Below, one piece after another: positions 1-6,015 of a stretch of 6,930 nucleotides of DNA (its first letter is position 1; each line of letters opens with the position of its first letter). The stretch spans positions 1-6,930 of the forward strand of contig JAKAMD010000188.1 in the NCBI GenBank assembly GCA_021823875.1. The letters are read 5' to 3'. The notes beneath the pieces are model-generated. The model was not told the origin of the DNA and did no database searches. It was given only the letters and a program-made list of their open reading frames with translations. A program made the translations under genes and the position numbers. This DNA is from Pseudomonadota bacterium (lineage in GTDB: Bacteria; Pseudomonadota; Alphaproteobacteria; Rhizobiales; Xanthobacteraceae).

Positions 1-135
1 GCGCTCGATTTCAAACGGCTCAAGCAGGTGATGGCGCAGCCGGTGCTGGTCGACCTGCGCAACATCTACCGCCCCGAGGAAATGGCCCGCCACGGCTTCG
101 CCTATGAGTGCGTGGGACGGGCGAAGAAAACTTAA
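1..135 (+). CDS. UDP-glucose/GDP-mannose dehydrogenase family protein, C-terminal end (partial)
   Basis: This is the 3' end of a gene entering from the left: 44 codons and a TAA stop, in frame from base 1. The visible peptide contains PVLVDLRNIYRPEEMARHGF followed by YECVGR. That is the typical C-terminal block of UDP-glucose 6-dehydrogenase (UDP-binding domain: V-D-x-R-N-x-Y, then H/Y-G-F-x-Y-x-x-V/I-G-R). The family oxidises UDP-glucose to UDP-glucuronate with two NAD+ in the cytoplasm, supplying precursors for exopolysaccharide, capsule or LPS. The NAD-binding and catalytic cysteine regions lie outside the window, so substrate (UDP-Glc versus another UDP- or GDP-sugar) cannot be decided here. 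Repeat copy A starts three bases after the stop and may form the 3' end of this transcript. Confidence 0.82.
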   Translation, partial: ALDFKRLKQVMAQPVLVDLRNIYRPEEMARHGFAYECVGRAKKT

Positions 136-138
136 ACT

Positions 139-241
139 GTCATTCCGGGGCGCGGCCGAAGGCCGCGAACCCGGAATCCATAATCCCAATGCTGCGGCGT
201 ATAGATTCCGGGCTCGCCGCTTCGCGGCGCCCCGGAATGAC
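139..241. repeat. Twin-hairpin intergenic repeat, copy A
   Basis: The element is bounded by a perfect 12-bp inverted repeat, GTCATTCCGGGG (139-150) and CCCCGGAATGAC (230-241). Inside are two hairpin units facing each other. The left unit pairs ATTCCGGG (142-149) with CCCGGAAT (170-177) around an inner stem CGCGGCC/GGCCGCG with loop GAA. The right unit pairs ATTCCGGG (205-212) with CCCGGAAT (231-238) around CGCCGC/GCGGCG with loop TTC. A non-matching centre of roughly 25 bases separates them. The same architecture recurs at 5059-5173 and 5883-6002. It behaves like a REP/BIME-type extragenic palindrome. It fills nearly the whole gap between the dehydrogenase stop and the hrpB start. The mobilising enzyme, if any, is not in the window. 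Confidence 0.9.
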
Positions 242-251
242 GAAGTCTTAA

Positions 252-2783
252 ATGCGCACCTTCGGCACACCCCTTCCCATTGACGTGGCTTTGGCGCCGC
301 TCACCGCCGCGCTCGCTGGCCACAACGCCGCCGTGCTGGTGGCGCCGCCGGGCGCCGGCAAGACCACACGCGTGCCGCTGGTGCTGCTCGATGAGCCGTG
401 GGCGCAGGACAAGAAGATCCTGCTGCTGGAGCCGCGCCGGCTGGCCGCCCGCGCCGCCGCCAGCCGCATGGCGTCAACCTTGGGCGAGCAGGTCGGCGAC
501 ACTGTCGGCCTGCGCGTGCGCTTCGGCTCCAAGATTTCCAAGCGCACCCGTATCGAGGTCGTGACGGAAGGTGTGTTCACGCGGCTCGTGCTCGACGATC
601 CGTCGCTCGACGGCGTCGCCGCCGTGCTGTTCGACGAATTTCACGAGCGCTCGCTTGATGCCGATCTGGGTCTCGCGCTGGCGCGCGACGTGCAGCAGGG
701 CCTGCGCGAGGATTTGAAGCTTTTGGTGATGTCGGCGACGCTCGATGGCGCGCGGGTGGCGGCGCTCTTGGGCGATGCGCCGGTGGTCGAGAGCGAGGGC
801 CGCAGCTTCCCGGTCGAGACCCGTTACCTCGGCCGTGACCCTCGCGCGCGCATCGAAGATCAGGTGGCCGGCGCGGTCGAGCGCGGCTTGCGCGCCGAGA
901 CCGGTTCGCTGTTGGTGTTCCTGCCTGGCGCCGGCGAAATCCGCCGCACCGAGACATTGTTGAAGGAGCGTGTGCGCGATGCGAACACCGACATCGTCGC
1001 GCTCTTTGGTGCGCTCGATGCGCGCGAGCAGGATCGCGCCATTTCGCCGTCGCCGCCGGGCCGCCGCAAGGTGGTGCTGGCGACCTCGATAGCGGAGACG
1101 TCGCTCACCATCGAAGGCGTGCGCGTGGTGATCGACAGCGGGCTGTCGCGGGTGCCGCGCTATGAGCCCGATGTCGGGCTGACGCGATTGGAAACGGTGC
1201 GGGTGTCGCGCGCGGCCGCCGATCAGCGGCGCGGCCGCGCCGGCCGCACCGAACCGGGCGTCTGCTATCGCCTGTGGGACGAGCCGCAGACCGGCTCGCT
1301 CGAGCCCTATACCCGGCCGGAGATTCTCTCCGCCGATCTGTCGTCCTTTGTGCTCGATCTGGCGCAATGGGGTGCGAGCGATCCGGGCACGCTTTGCTTT
1401 CTCGACCCGCCGCCTTCAGCTGCGCTCAGCGAGGCGCGCAGCTTGCTGACCGAACTCGGCGCTATCGACGCGCAGGTCCGCATCACCGAGGAAGGCCGCC
1501 GCCTGCGCGCGCTGCCCTTGCCGCCGCGGCTGGCGCGCATGGTGGTGGACGCGTCTGCGGAAGGCGCCGGCCAGCTGGCCGCCGAGATCGCGGCCGTGCT
1601 GACCGAGCGCGGACTGGGCGGTGACGACCCCGACCTTGGCCATCGCCTCGATCAGTTCCGCAGCGACCGCTCGCGCCGGGCCGAGGATGCGCGCGCCATG
1701 GCGAAACGTTGGAGCGAGACTGCCGGCGGCAGGAAGCAGGGTGGCGATCATTCGCCCGGTTCACTGCTCGCGCTCGCCTATCCCGACCGCATCGCCAAGA
1801 ATCGCGGCGGCGGCACGGGCGGCTTTCTGCTTGCCAATGGCCGCGGCGGCACGATCGATCGCGCGTCGTCGCTGGCGCGCGAGCCGTTCCTGGCGGTGGC
1901 CGAATTGACCGGCAGCGCGGCGGCGAGCCGCATTGTGCTGGCCGCGCCGATCACGCTTGATGAGATCGAGGCACGCTTCGCCAGCCAGATCGAAGATCGC
2001 GACGCCATCACCTTCGACCGCGCTTCCGCCGCCCTGCGCGCGCGCCGCACGCGCCGACTCGGCGCGCTGGTGCTGGGCGAACAGATCAAGCCGATCACGC
2101 CCGATGCTGACAGCGCGCATATCCTGGCCGATGGCATCGTCGCGCTCGGGCTCGACCGCCTGCCGTGGAGCAAGGCGGCGCTGCAATTCCGCCAGCGCGT
2201 CGGTTTCCTGCGACGCGCCACCGATCTCGGGTTGACCCGAGATCGGCGATCGATCGAGCCCGAGTCGGCTAAAGCCGACTCGGGTGGCGAGGAATGGCCC
2301 GATTTGTCGGATGACGGTCTCGCGCGCAGCGCGGCGGATTGGCTGGAGCCGATCCTGCTCGACAAGACCGCGCGCGGCGAGGTCGGCGCCGATGAATTGT
2401 CCGATGCGGTGATGAACCTGCTGCCGTGGCCGCTGCGCCGCCGGCTCGATGACGAGGCGCCCACCCACTTCACCGCGCCGACCGGTTCCCATGTGCCGAT
2501 CGACTACGAGGCCGAGCAGGGACCGACCGTCTCGATCCGCGTACAGGAATTGTTCGGGCTGGCGCAGCATCCATCGATTGCCGGCAGCCGCGTGCCGCTG
2601 GTGATTGAACTGCTGTCGCCGGCACACCGGCCGGTGCAGGTGACGCGCGATCTGCCGGGCTTCTGGCGCGGCAGCTACGCGGCGGTACGCAGCGACATGC
2701 GCGGCCGCTATCCCAAGCATCCTTGGCCGGACGATCCGCTCAGCGCGCCCGCCACCCGCCGCGCCAAGCGCCGCGGCGAATAA
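252..2783 (+). CDS. hrpB: ATP-dependent RNA helicase HrpB (DEAH family)
   Basis: An 843-residue superfamily 2 helicase, near the usual HrpB length. In order: Walker A APPGAGKT (31-38); DEFH in the DEAH-box position (128-131), followed by ERSLDADLGLAL; SAT motif (161-163); the second RecA domain with LLVFLPGAGEI (220-230); motif V LATSIAETSLTI (276-287); motif VI QRRGRAGR (325-332); an HA2-like helical region (about 360-440); and the HrpB-specific C-terminal domain (about 720-843, with LPWPLRRRLDDEAP and LPGFWRGSY). These separate it from HrpA, which is much longer. It should be a cytoplasmic NTP-driven RNA helicase; the cellular role of HrpB is poorly defined even in E. coli. The ATG at 252 is chosen because FGTPLPIDVALAPL is the normal family N-terminus; the only ribosome-site candidate is a weak GAAG at 242-245. 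Residues about 658-679 are encoded by a palindrome cluster (separate entry) and look like an insertion. Confidence 0.95.
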   Translation: MRTFGTPLPIDVALAPLTAALAGHNAAVLVAPPGAGKTTRVPLVLLDEPWAQDKKILLLEPRRLAARAAASRMASTLGEQVGDTVGLRVRFGSKISKRTRIEVVTEGVFTRLVLDDPSLDGVAAVLFDEFHERSLDADLGLALARDVQQGLREDLKLLVMSATLDGARVAALLGDAPVVESEGRSFPVETRYLGRDPRARIEDQVAGAVERGLRAETGSLLVFLPGAGEIRRTETLLKERVRDANTDIVALFGALDAREQDRAISPSPPGRRKVVLATSIAETSLTIEGVRVVIDSGLSRVPRYEPDVGLTRLETVRVSRAAADQRRGRAGRTEPGVCYRLWDEPQTGSLEPYTRPEILSADLSSFVLDLAQWGASDPGTLCFLDPPPSAALSEARSLLTELGAIDAQVRITEEGRRLRALPLPPRLARMVVDASAEGAGQLAAEIAAVLTERGLGGDDPDLGHRLDQFRSDRSRRAEDARAMAKRWSETAGGRKQGGDHSPGSLLALAYPDRIAKNRGGGTGGFLLANGRGGTIDRASSLAREPFLAVAELTGSAAASRIVLAAPITLDEIEARFASQIEDRDAITFDRASAALRARRTRRLGALVLGEQIKPITPDADSAHILADGIVALGLDRLPWSKAALQFRQRVGFLRRATDLGLTRDRRSIEPESAKADSGGEEWPDLSDDGLARSAADWLEPILLDKTARGEVGADELSDAVMNLLPWPLRRRLDDEAPTHFTAPTGSHVPIDYEAEQGPTVSIRVQELFGLAQHPSIAGSRVPLVIELLSPAHRPVQVTRDLPGFWRGSYAAVRSDMRGRYPKHPWPDDPLSAPATRRAKRRGE
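2223..2284. repeat. In-frame palindrome cluster inside hrpB
   Basis: Three perfect palindromes lie side by side within the reading frame. The first has arms GATCTCGGGT and ACCCGAGATC with a 2-base spacer (2223-2244). The second is the self-complementary CGATCGATCG (2247-2256). The third has arms CCCGAGTCGGCT and AGCCGACTCGGG with an AA spacer (2259-2284). The two large hairpins share the CTCGGGT/ACCCGAG core, but the sequence is unrelated to the three intergenic repeats. It is translated as DLGLTRDRRSIEPESAKADS (658-677), polar and charged, between the family blocks VGFLRRA and WPDLSD, where HrpB proteins normally have only a short linker. The reading frame is kept. Exact insertion boundaries cannot be set without an uninterrupted homologue. 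Confidence 0.75.
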
Positions 2784-2837
2784 TGCCGCGCGGGCAATAG
2801 TTCGAATTTTCGTCAAGCGGTTAAGCCGCCGCTCACC

Positions 2838-2867
2838 ATGCCAGAAGCGGGCGGACCGCTCTGGCAT
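2838..2867 (+). other. Hairpin between hrpB and the protease gene
   Basis: ATGCCAG (2838-2844) pairs with CTGGCAT (2861-2867), and AGCGG (2846-2850) pairs with CCGCT (2856-2860). One A is bulged and the loop is GCGGA. This gives a 12-bp GC-rich stem about 55 bases after the hrpB stop and about 60 bases before the protease start. It is not followed by a run of T, so it is not a classic intrinsic terminator. It may protect the hrpB mRNA 3' end, act in a Rho-dependent context, or be a repeat remnant. The rest of the 2784-2929 gap shows no promoter I can defend. Confidence 0.5.
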
Positions 2868-2929
2868 CGCGTTAAGACCGCTTTGCCCGTGCGCGTGCGA
2901 GATTGGCATGCAACCTCGCGAGCGTCCTG

Positions 2930-3445
2930 ATGCGCCAGATTCTCGTTCTTGCGGCAATTGCGGTGGTGGGCGGCACCTATCTCGCGCAGTATGCCGACCA
3001 TTCGCTGAAGGATTCGGCGCCTAAGGTGGCGGTCGTGCAGCCGCAACAGCCCTCGCAGGAAGAGGTCGGGAGCGGACGCACCCTCAGCTTCGATGCCGAC
3101 CGCCAGGGCCATTACGAGGTGCAAGCCCGCGTCAATGGCCGCCACATCGGCTTCATGGTCGATAGCGGCGCCTCGCTGGTGGCCTTGCGCGCCTCCGACG
3201 CCGCCGAGGCCGGTATCCGGCCGCTGCCGGCCGATTACACTGCGACCGTCTCTACCGCCAACGGCCAGATCAAGGCCGCGCGTGCCAGCCTCGATCGCAT
3301 CGAGATCGGCGACATCACCGTCTATGACGTGCCGGCGCTGGTGCTGCCGGATGCGGCGCTCGGCCGCAACCTGCTCGGCGTCTCCTTCCTGTCCAAGCTC
3401 AAGCGCTATGAAGTCGCCAACGGCCGGCTGGTGATGGAGCAGTAG
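2930..3445 (+). CDS. TIGR02281-type retropepsin-like aspartic protease, membrane-anchored
   Basis: A 171-residue protein. Residues 3-18 are hydrophobic after a short basic start (MRQILVLAAIAVVGGTYL), giving a signal anchor with no good signal peptidase I site. The body would then face the periplasm. A Gln/Pro/Ser-rich linker (about 35-48) leads to a single retropepsin-like domain. FMVDSGASLVAL (75-86) holds the catalytic Asp78 in a DSGA version of the D-T/S-G-A motif, and LLGVSFLSKL (148-157) is the conserved second glycine-containing turn near the C-terminus. Having one catalytic motif implies dimerisation, as in retroviral proteases. The family is common in alphaproteobacteria; its substrate is not known. 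A TTG at 2903 would extend the frame by nine residues, but ATG 2930 puts the basic residue directly before the hydrophobic segment, as is usual. It lies downstream of hrpB on the same strand with a 146-base gap. Confidence 0.85.
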   Translation: MRQILVLAAIAVVGGTYLAQYADHSLKDSAPKVAVVQPQQPSQEEVGSGRTLSFDADRQGHYEVQARVNGRHIGFMVDSGASLVALRASDAAEAGIRPLPADYTATVSTANGQIKAARASLDRIEIGDITVYDVPALVLPDAALGRNLLGVSFLSKLKRYEVANGRLVMEQ

Positions 3446-3491
3446 GCTCACCATCATTACGGGACGGAGGCCCGGAGCGACAAAGCTGCGC

Positions 3492-3531
3492 TTTCCGGCG
3501 TTCTTGCGTTAGGCTATGGAACGCCGGGAAA
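3492..3531 (+). other. Hairpin in the leader of the hexose-phosphate mutase gene
   Basis: CCGGCGTTC (3495-3503) is the exact complement of GAACGCCGG (3519-3527). TTT (3492-3494) can extend pairing to AAA (3529-3531) past a bulged G. The loop is 15 bases. A small stem, AAAGC/GCTTT (3482-3494), overlaps its left side and is mutually exclusive with the extension. The structure ends about 12 bases before the ribosome site at 3543. It could be a leader structure, a 3' structure of the protease transcript, or a decayed intergenic repeat; nothing here decides. No T-run follows it. Confidence 0.4.
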
Positions 3532-3542
3532 TCTCTACCTCT

Positions 3543-3547
3543 GAGGA
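3543..3547 (+). promoter_or_regulatory. Ribosome binding site supporting the start at 3552
   Basis: GAGGA lies four bases before ATG 3552, a somewhat short but usable spacing. It favours this start over an in-frame ATG at 3516. The earlier ATG sits inside the leader hairpin, has no purine-rich site, and would add 12 residues not seen at the usual family N-terminus (MFPxPKPxLxPNTYAYES). Confidence 0.55.
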
Positions 3548-3551
3548 CCTC

Positions 3552-5051
3552 ATGTTTCCGACGCCCAAGCCTGCGCTGACGCCCAATACCTATGCCTACG
3601 AATCCTCGCCATTGGTGAAGCCTACCGGCTTCCGCGAGTACGACGCCCGCTGGCTCCTGGAAAAGGAGATCAACCTGATGGGCGTGCAGGCACTCGGCAT
3701 GGGGCTCGGCACGCTGATCGGCGAGATGGGCGTGAGACGAGAGATCGTCACCGGCCACGATTTCCGCGGCTATTCCGCCTCGGTGAAGATGGCGCTGATC
3801 TCTGGCCTGATGGCGGCCGGCTGCAAGGTGCACGACATTGGGCTCGCTATCACGCCGATGGCCTATTTCGGCCAGTTCGCGCTCGACGTGCCCTGTGTCG
3901 CCATGGTCACCGCCTCGCATAACGACAATGGCTGGACCGGCGTGAAGATGGGCGCCAATCGGCCGCTCACCTTCGGTCCCGACGAGATGACGCGGCTGAA
4001 GGAGATCGTGCTCGGCGCCCAGTTCAAGCTGACGGGCGGCGGCTCCTACGTCTTCGTGGAGAATTTCCCCGAGCGCTATATCGCCGATCTCACCAACCGG
4101 CCGAAGATTAAGCGCAAGCTGAAAGTGATCGCCGCCTGCGGCAATGGCACCGCCGGCGCTTTCGCCCCGCGCATCCTCGAGGCGATCGGCTGCGAGGTGA
4201 TCCCGCTCGACTGCGAACTCGACCACACTTTCCCGCGCTACAATCCCAACACCGAAGACATGCAGATGCTGCACGCCATGCGCGACGCGGTGCTGGAGCA
4301 TAAAGCCGACGTGGCGCTCGGCTTCGACGGCGACGGCGACCGCTGCGGCGTGGTCGATAACGAAGGCGAAGAGATTTTCGCCGACAAGGTCGGTGTCATG
4401 CTGGCGCGCTATATGTCGCTGGAGCACAAGGGCGCGACCTTCGTGGTCGACGTGAAATCGACTGGGCTGTTCGTGACCGATCCGGTGTTGAAGGCCAACG
4501 GCGTCAAGGCCGACTACTGGAAGACCGGCCATTCCTACATCAAGCGCCGAGTCAACGAGCTCGGCGCGTTGGCCGGCTTTGAGAAGTCGGGCCACTTCTT
4601 CTTCAACAAGCCCTACGGCCGCGGCTATGACGACGGCATGATCTTCGGCATGGCGGTCTGTGACATGCTCGATCGTGTGCCGGACAATAGCATGGCCGAT
4701 CTGCGCCGCGCGCTGCCCAAGACCTGGGGCTCGCCGACCATGGCGCCGCATTGCGACGACGAGAAGAAATATGGCGTGGTCGACGCGGTGGTGAAGCATT
4801 TCGAGGCGGCCCAGAAGAAAGGCGACAAGGTCGCCGGCCAGCCGATCCGCGATCTGGTGACCGTCAATGGCGTGCGCGTTACGGTGGAGGATGGCACCTG
4901 GGGTCTGGTGCGCGCCTCGTCGAACAAACCGGAGCTTGTCGTCGTGGTGGAAAGCCCGGTGTCGGAAGCACGCATGCGCGAGATGTTCGCCGCGGTCGAC
5001 GGCGTGCTGCGCACGCATCCGGAAGTCGGCGCGTATAATCAGACGATTTGA
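3552..5051 (+). CDS. Phosphomannomutase/phosphoglucomutase (alpha-D-phosphohexomutase)
   Basis: A 499-residue cytoplasmic enzyme of the AlgC/ManB class, full length for the alphaproteobacterial form. It interconverts mannose-6-P/mannose-1-P and glucose-6-P/glucose-1-P through a phosphoserine intermediate, feeding GDP-mannose and UDP-glucose synthesis for polysaccharides and LPS. Visible landmarks: catalytic loop TASHND with Ser122 (120-125); metal loop DGDGDR (259-264); sugar-specificity loop FEKSGH (343-348); and C-terminal phosphate-binding loop RASSNKPEL (454-462). All active-site groups are intact. The Glc/Man dual assignment is from family resemblance; either activity could dominate. The nearby dehydrogenase remnant would use a nucleotide sugar made from the product, but the two are separated by hrpB and the protease, so a shared operon is doubtful. 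Repeat copy B begins seven bases after the stop. Confidence 0.95.
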   Translation: MFPTPKPALTPNTYAYESSPLVKPTGFREYDARWLLEKEINLMGVQALGMGLGTLIGEMGVRREIVTGHDFRGYSASVKMALISGLMAAGCKVHDIGLAITPMAYFGQFALDVPCVAMVTASHNDNGWTGVKMGANRPLTFGPDEMTRLKEIVLGAQFKLTGGGSYVFVENFPERYIADLTNRPKIKRKLKVIAACGNGTAGAFAPRILEAIGCEVIPLDCELDHTFPRYNPNTEDMQMLHAMRDAVLEHKADVALGFDGDGDRCGVVDNEGEEIFADKVGVMLARYMSLEHKGATFVVDVKSTGLFVTDPVLKANGVKADYWKTGHSYIKRRVNELGALAGFEKSGHFFFNKPYGRGYDDGMIFGMAVCDMLDRVPDNSMADLRRALPKTWGSPTMAPHCDDEKKYGVVDAVVKHFEAAQKKGDKVAGQPIRDLVTVNGVRVTVEDGTWGLVRASSNKPELVVVVESPVSEARMREMFAAVDGVLRTHPEVGAYNQTI

Positions 5052-5058
5052 TTTCTCT

Positions 5059-5173
5059 GTCATTCCGGGACCGCCCGAAGGGCGGGACCCGGAATCCGGG
5101 AGCCAAGAACGACGGCAGTACCCGTTCGCGCTGGATTCCGGGTTCGCTCGCCGCGCTTGCGCCCCCGAATGGC
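5059..5173. repeat. Twin-hairpin intergenic repeat, copy B (right half decayed)
   Basis: The left unit is intact: GTCATTCCGGG (5059-5069), inner stem CCGCCC/GGGCGG with loop GAA, then CCCGGAAT (5088-5095). The right unit begins GGATTCCGGGTTCG (5133-5146), but its closing arm reads CCCCCGAATGGC instead of the CCCCGGAATGAC found in copies A and C, and its inner stem is weak. The centre, about 35 bases, does not match the other copies. This is the only copy followed by a substantial gap (about 85 bases) before the next gene. Confidence 0.85.
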
Positions 5174-5188
5174 CGATGATGCTACGAG

Positions 5189-5217
5189 TTGTGAAATCGT
5201 CACCGTTCCGCTAGCTT
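5189..5217 (+). promoter_or_regulatory. Candidate sigma-70-type promoter for maf
   Basis: TTGTGA (5189-5194; four of six to TTGACA) and TAGCTT (5212-5217; three of six to TATAAT) are exactly 17 bases apart. They lie just beyond repeat copy B, and would give a leader of roughly 35 bases to ATG 5258. It is the best-spaced pair in this gap, but matches of this quality occur by chance. Confidence 0.28.
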
Positions 5218-5257
5218 CCGCGCCCGTGACATCCTTCATCGCAATGGCATTAACCCC

Positions 5258-5881
5258 ATGATCGGCCGGCCCAAATTCGTGCTCGCCTCCGGCTCGCCGC
5301 GGCGGCTCGCGCTGGTCAATCAGGCCGGCATCGAACCGGACGCGCTCAAGCCGACCGACGTCGACGAGACCCCGCGCCGCGGCGAGATCCCGCGCGCCTA
5401 TGCGACACGCCTTGCCCGCACTAAGGCGGCGGCGGCGCTCGACAGCGTCAAGCTCGATGACGAGTTGCGCGGCGCCTATATTCTGGCCGCCGACACCGTG
5501 GTGGCGGTCGGCCGCCGCATCCTGCCCAAGGCCGAATTGCTCGACGAGGCGGCGCAGTGCCTGCGGCTGTTGTCGGGCCGCAATCACCGCGTCTACACCG
5601 CCATCTGTCTGGTGACGCCGAAGGAAAGCTTCCGCCAGCGCCTGGTGGAAACGCGGGTGCGCTTCAAGCGCCTCTCGGGGGACGACATCGAGGCCTATCT
5701 CGCCTCCGGCGAATGGCGCGGCAAGGCGGGCGGCTATGCTGCGCAAGGCATCGCCGGCACCTTCCTGGTGAAGATCGTCGGCTCCTACAGCAATATCGTC
5801 GGCCTGCCGCTCTACGAAACCACGACGCTGCTCGCGGGCGAGGGCTTCCCGATCCGCTTCGGCTGGCTCAACGCGGTGTGA
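5258..5881 (+). CDS. maf: Maf family nucleoside triphosphate pyrophosphatase
   Basis: A 207-residue cytoplasmic protein. The N-terminal phosphate-binding motif is LASGSPRR (9-16). AADTVV (77-82) carries the catalytic Asp79. KAELLDEA (91-98) and LSGRNHRVYT (105-114) follow in family order. KAGGYAAQG (156-164) and GSYSNIVGLPL (175-185) resemble the dTTP/UTP-cleaving (YhdE/Maf) subgroup more than the m7GTP-cleaving YceF subgroup. The family hydrolyses non-canonical or selected pyrimidine NTPs to NMP and pyrophosphate, and affects septation when overexpressed in Bacillus. The start at 5258 gives the normal short run before the first motif (MIGRPKFVLASGSP). There is no clear ribosome site; a five-codon ATG...TGA (5244-5261) ends over this start. 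From memory, Rhizobiales homologues of this subgroup commonly sit near infA or yacG; neither is adjacent here. The gene is enclosed by repeat copies B and C. Confidence 0.93.
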   Translation: MIGRPKFVLASGSPRRLALVNQAGIEPDALKPTDVDETPRRGEIPRAYATRLARTKAAAALDSVKLDDELRGAYILAADTVVAVGRRILPKAELLDEAAQCLRLLSGRNHRVYTAICLVTPKESFRQRLVETRVRFKRLSGDDIEAYLASGEWRGKAGGYAAQGIAGTFLVKIVGSYSNIVGLPLYETTTLLAGEGFPIRFGWLNAV

Positions 5882-5882
5882 A

Positions 5883-6002
5883 CCGTCATTCCGGGGCGGC
5901 GCCGCAGGTGCCGAACCCGGAATCCAGAAGATAATGAAGAGCGTTGCCGTGATGCTCTGGATTCCGGGTTCGCACGCTTGCGCGTGCGCCCCGGAATGAC
6001 GG
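5883..6002. repeat. Twin-hairpin intergenic repeat, copy C
   Basis: This is the best-preserved copy, with a perfect 14-bp terminal inverted repeat: CCGTCATTCCGGGG (5883-5896) and CCCCGGAATGACGG (5989-6002). The left unit has inner stem CGGCGCC/GGTGCCG (one G-T pair, loop GCA) and closes with CCCGGAAT (5916-5923). The right unit opens with GGATTCCGGGTTCG and has inner stem CGCACGC/GCGTGCG (5971-5988). The unpaired centre of about 30 bases differs from copies A and B. It starts one base after the maf stop codon (three before the 12-bp core) and ends 13 bases before the next ATG. Confidence 0.9.
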
Positions 6003-6015
6003 AATAATCATTCCC

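Noticed and set aside
139..241. Reading copy A as a Rho-independent terminator
   Set aside because: The hairpins are strong, but no T-run follows either stem, and the element is a dispersed repeat. A terminating role is possible but not shown.
2903..2929. TTG at 2903 as the protease start
   Set aside because: It would put nine residues, including a Cys, before the anchor. The ATG at 2930 gives the compact basic-then-hydrophobic N-terminus expected for this family.
1761..2957. A 398-codon antisense frame over the 3' half of hrpB, and a 297-codon one at 474-1367
   Set aside because: Both lie opposite conserved HrpB motifs, have low-complexity Arg/Ala-rich composition and show no domain. They are shadows of codon bias, not genes.
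3165..3180. DSGAS in the protease as a defective active site
   Set aside because: Aspartic proteases accept Ser in place of Thr in the D-T/S-G motif, so the site is probably functional.
3399..5063. A 554-codon antisense open frame covering nearly all of the hexose-phosphate mutase gene
   Set aside because: It mirrors a clearly real gene. Its product is rich in His, Arg, Ala and Gly with no recognisable motif, as expected for the opposite-strand shadow of a GC-rich gene.
5883..6002. Reading the repeat as a MITE with a target-site duplication
   Set aside because: The terminal inverted repeats are good, but no matching direct duplication flanks the copies, and the double-hairpin form fits a REP/BIME-type unit better.
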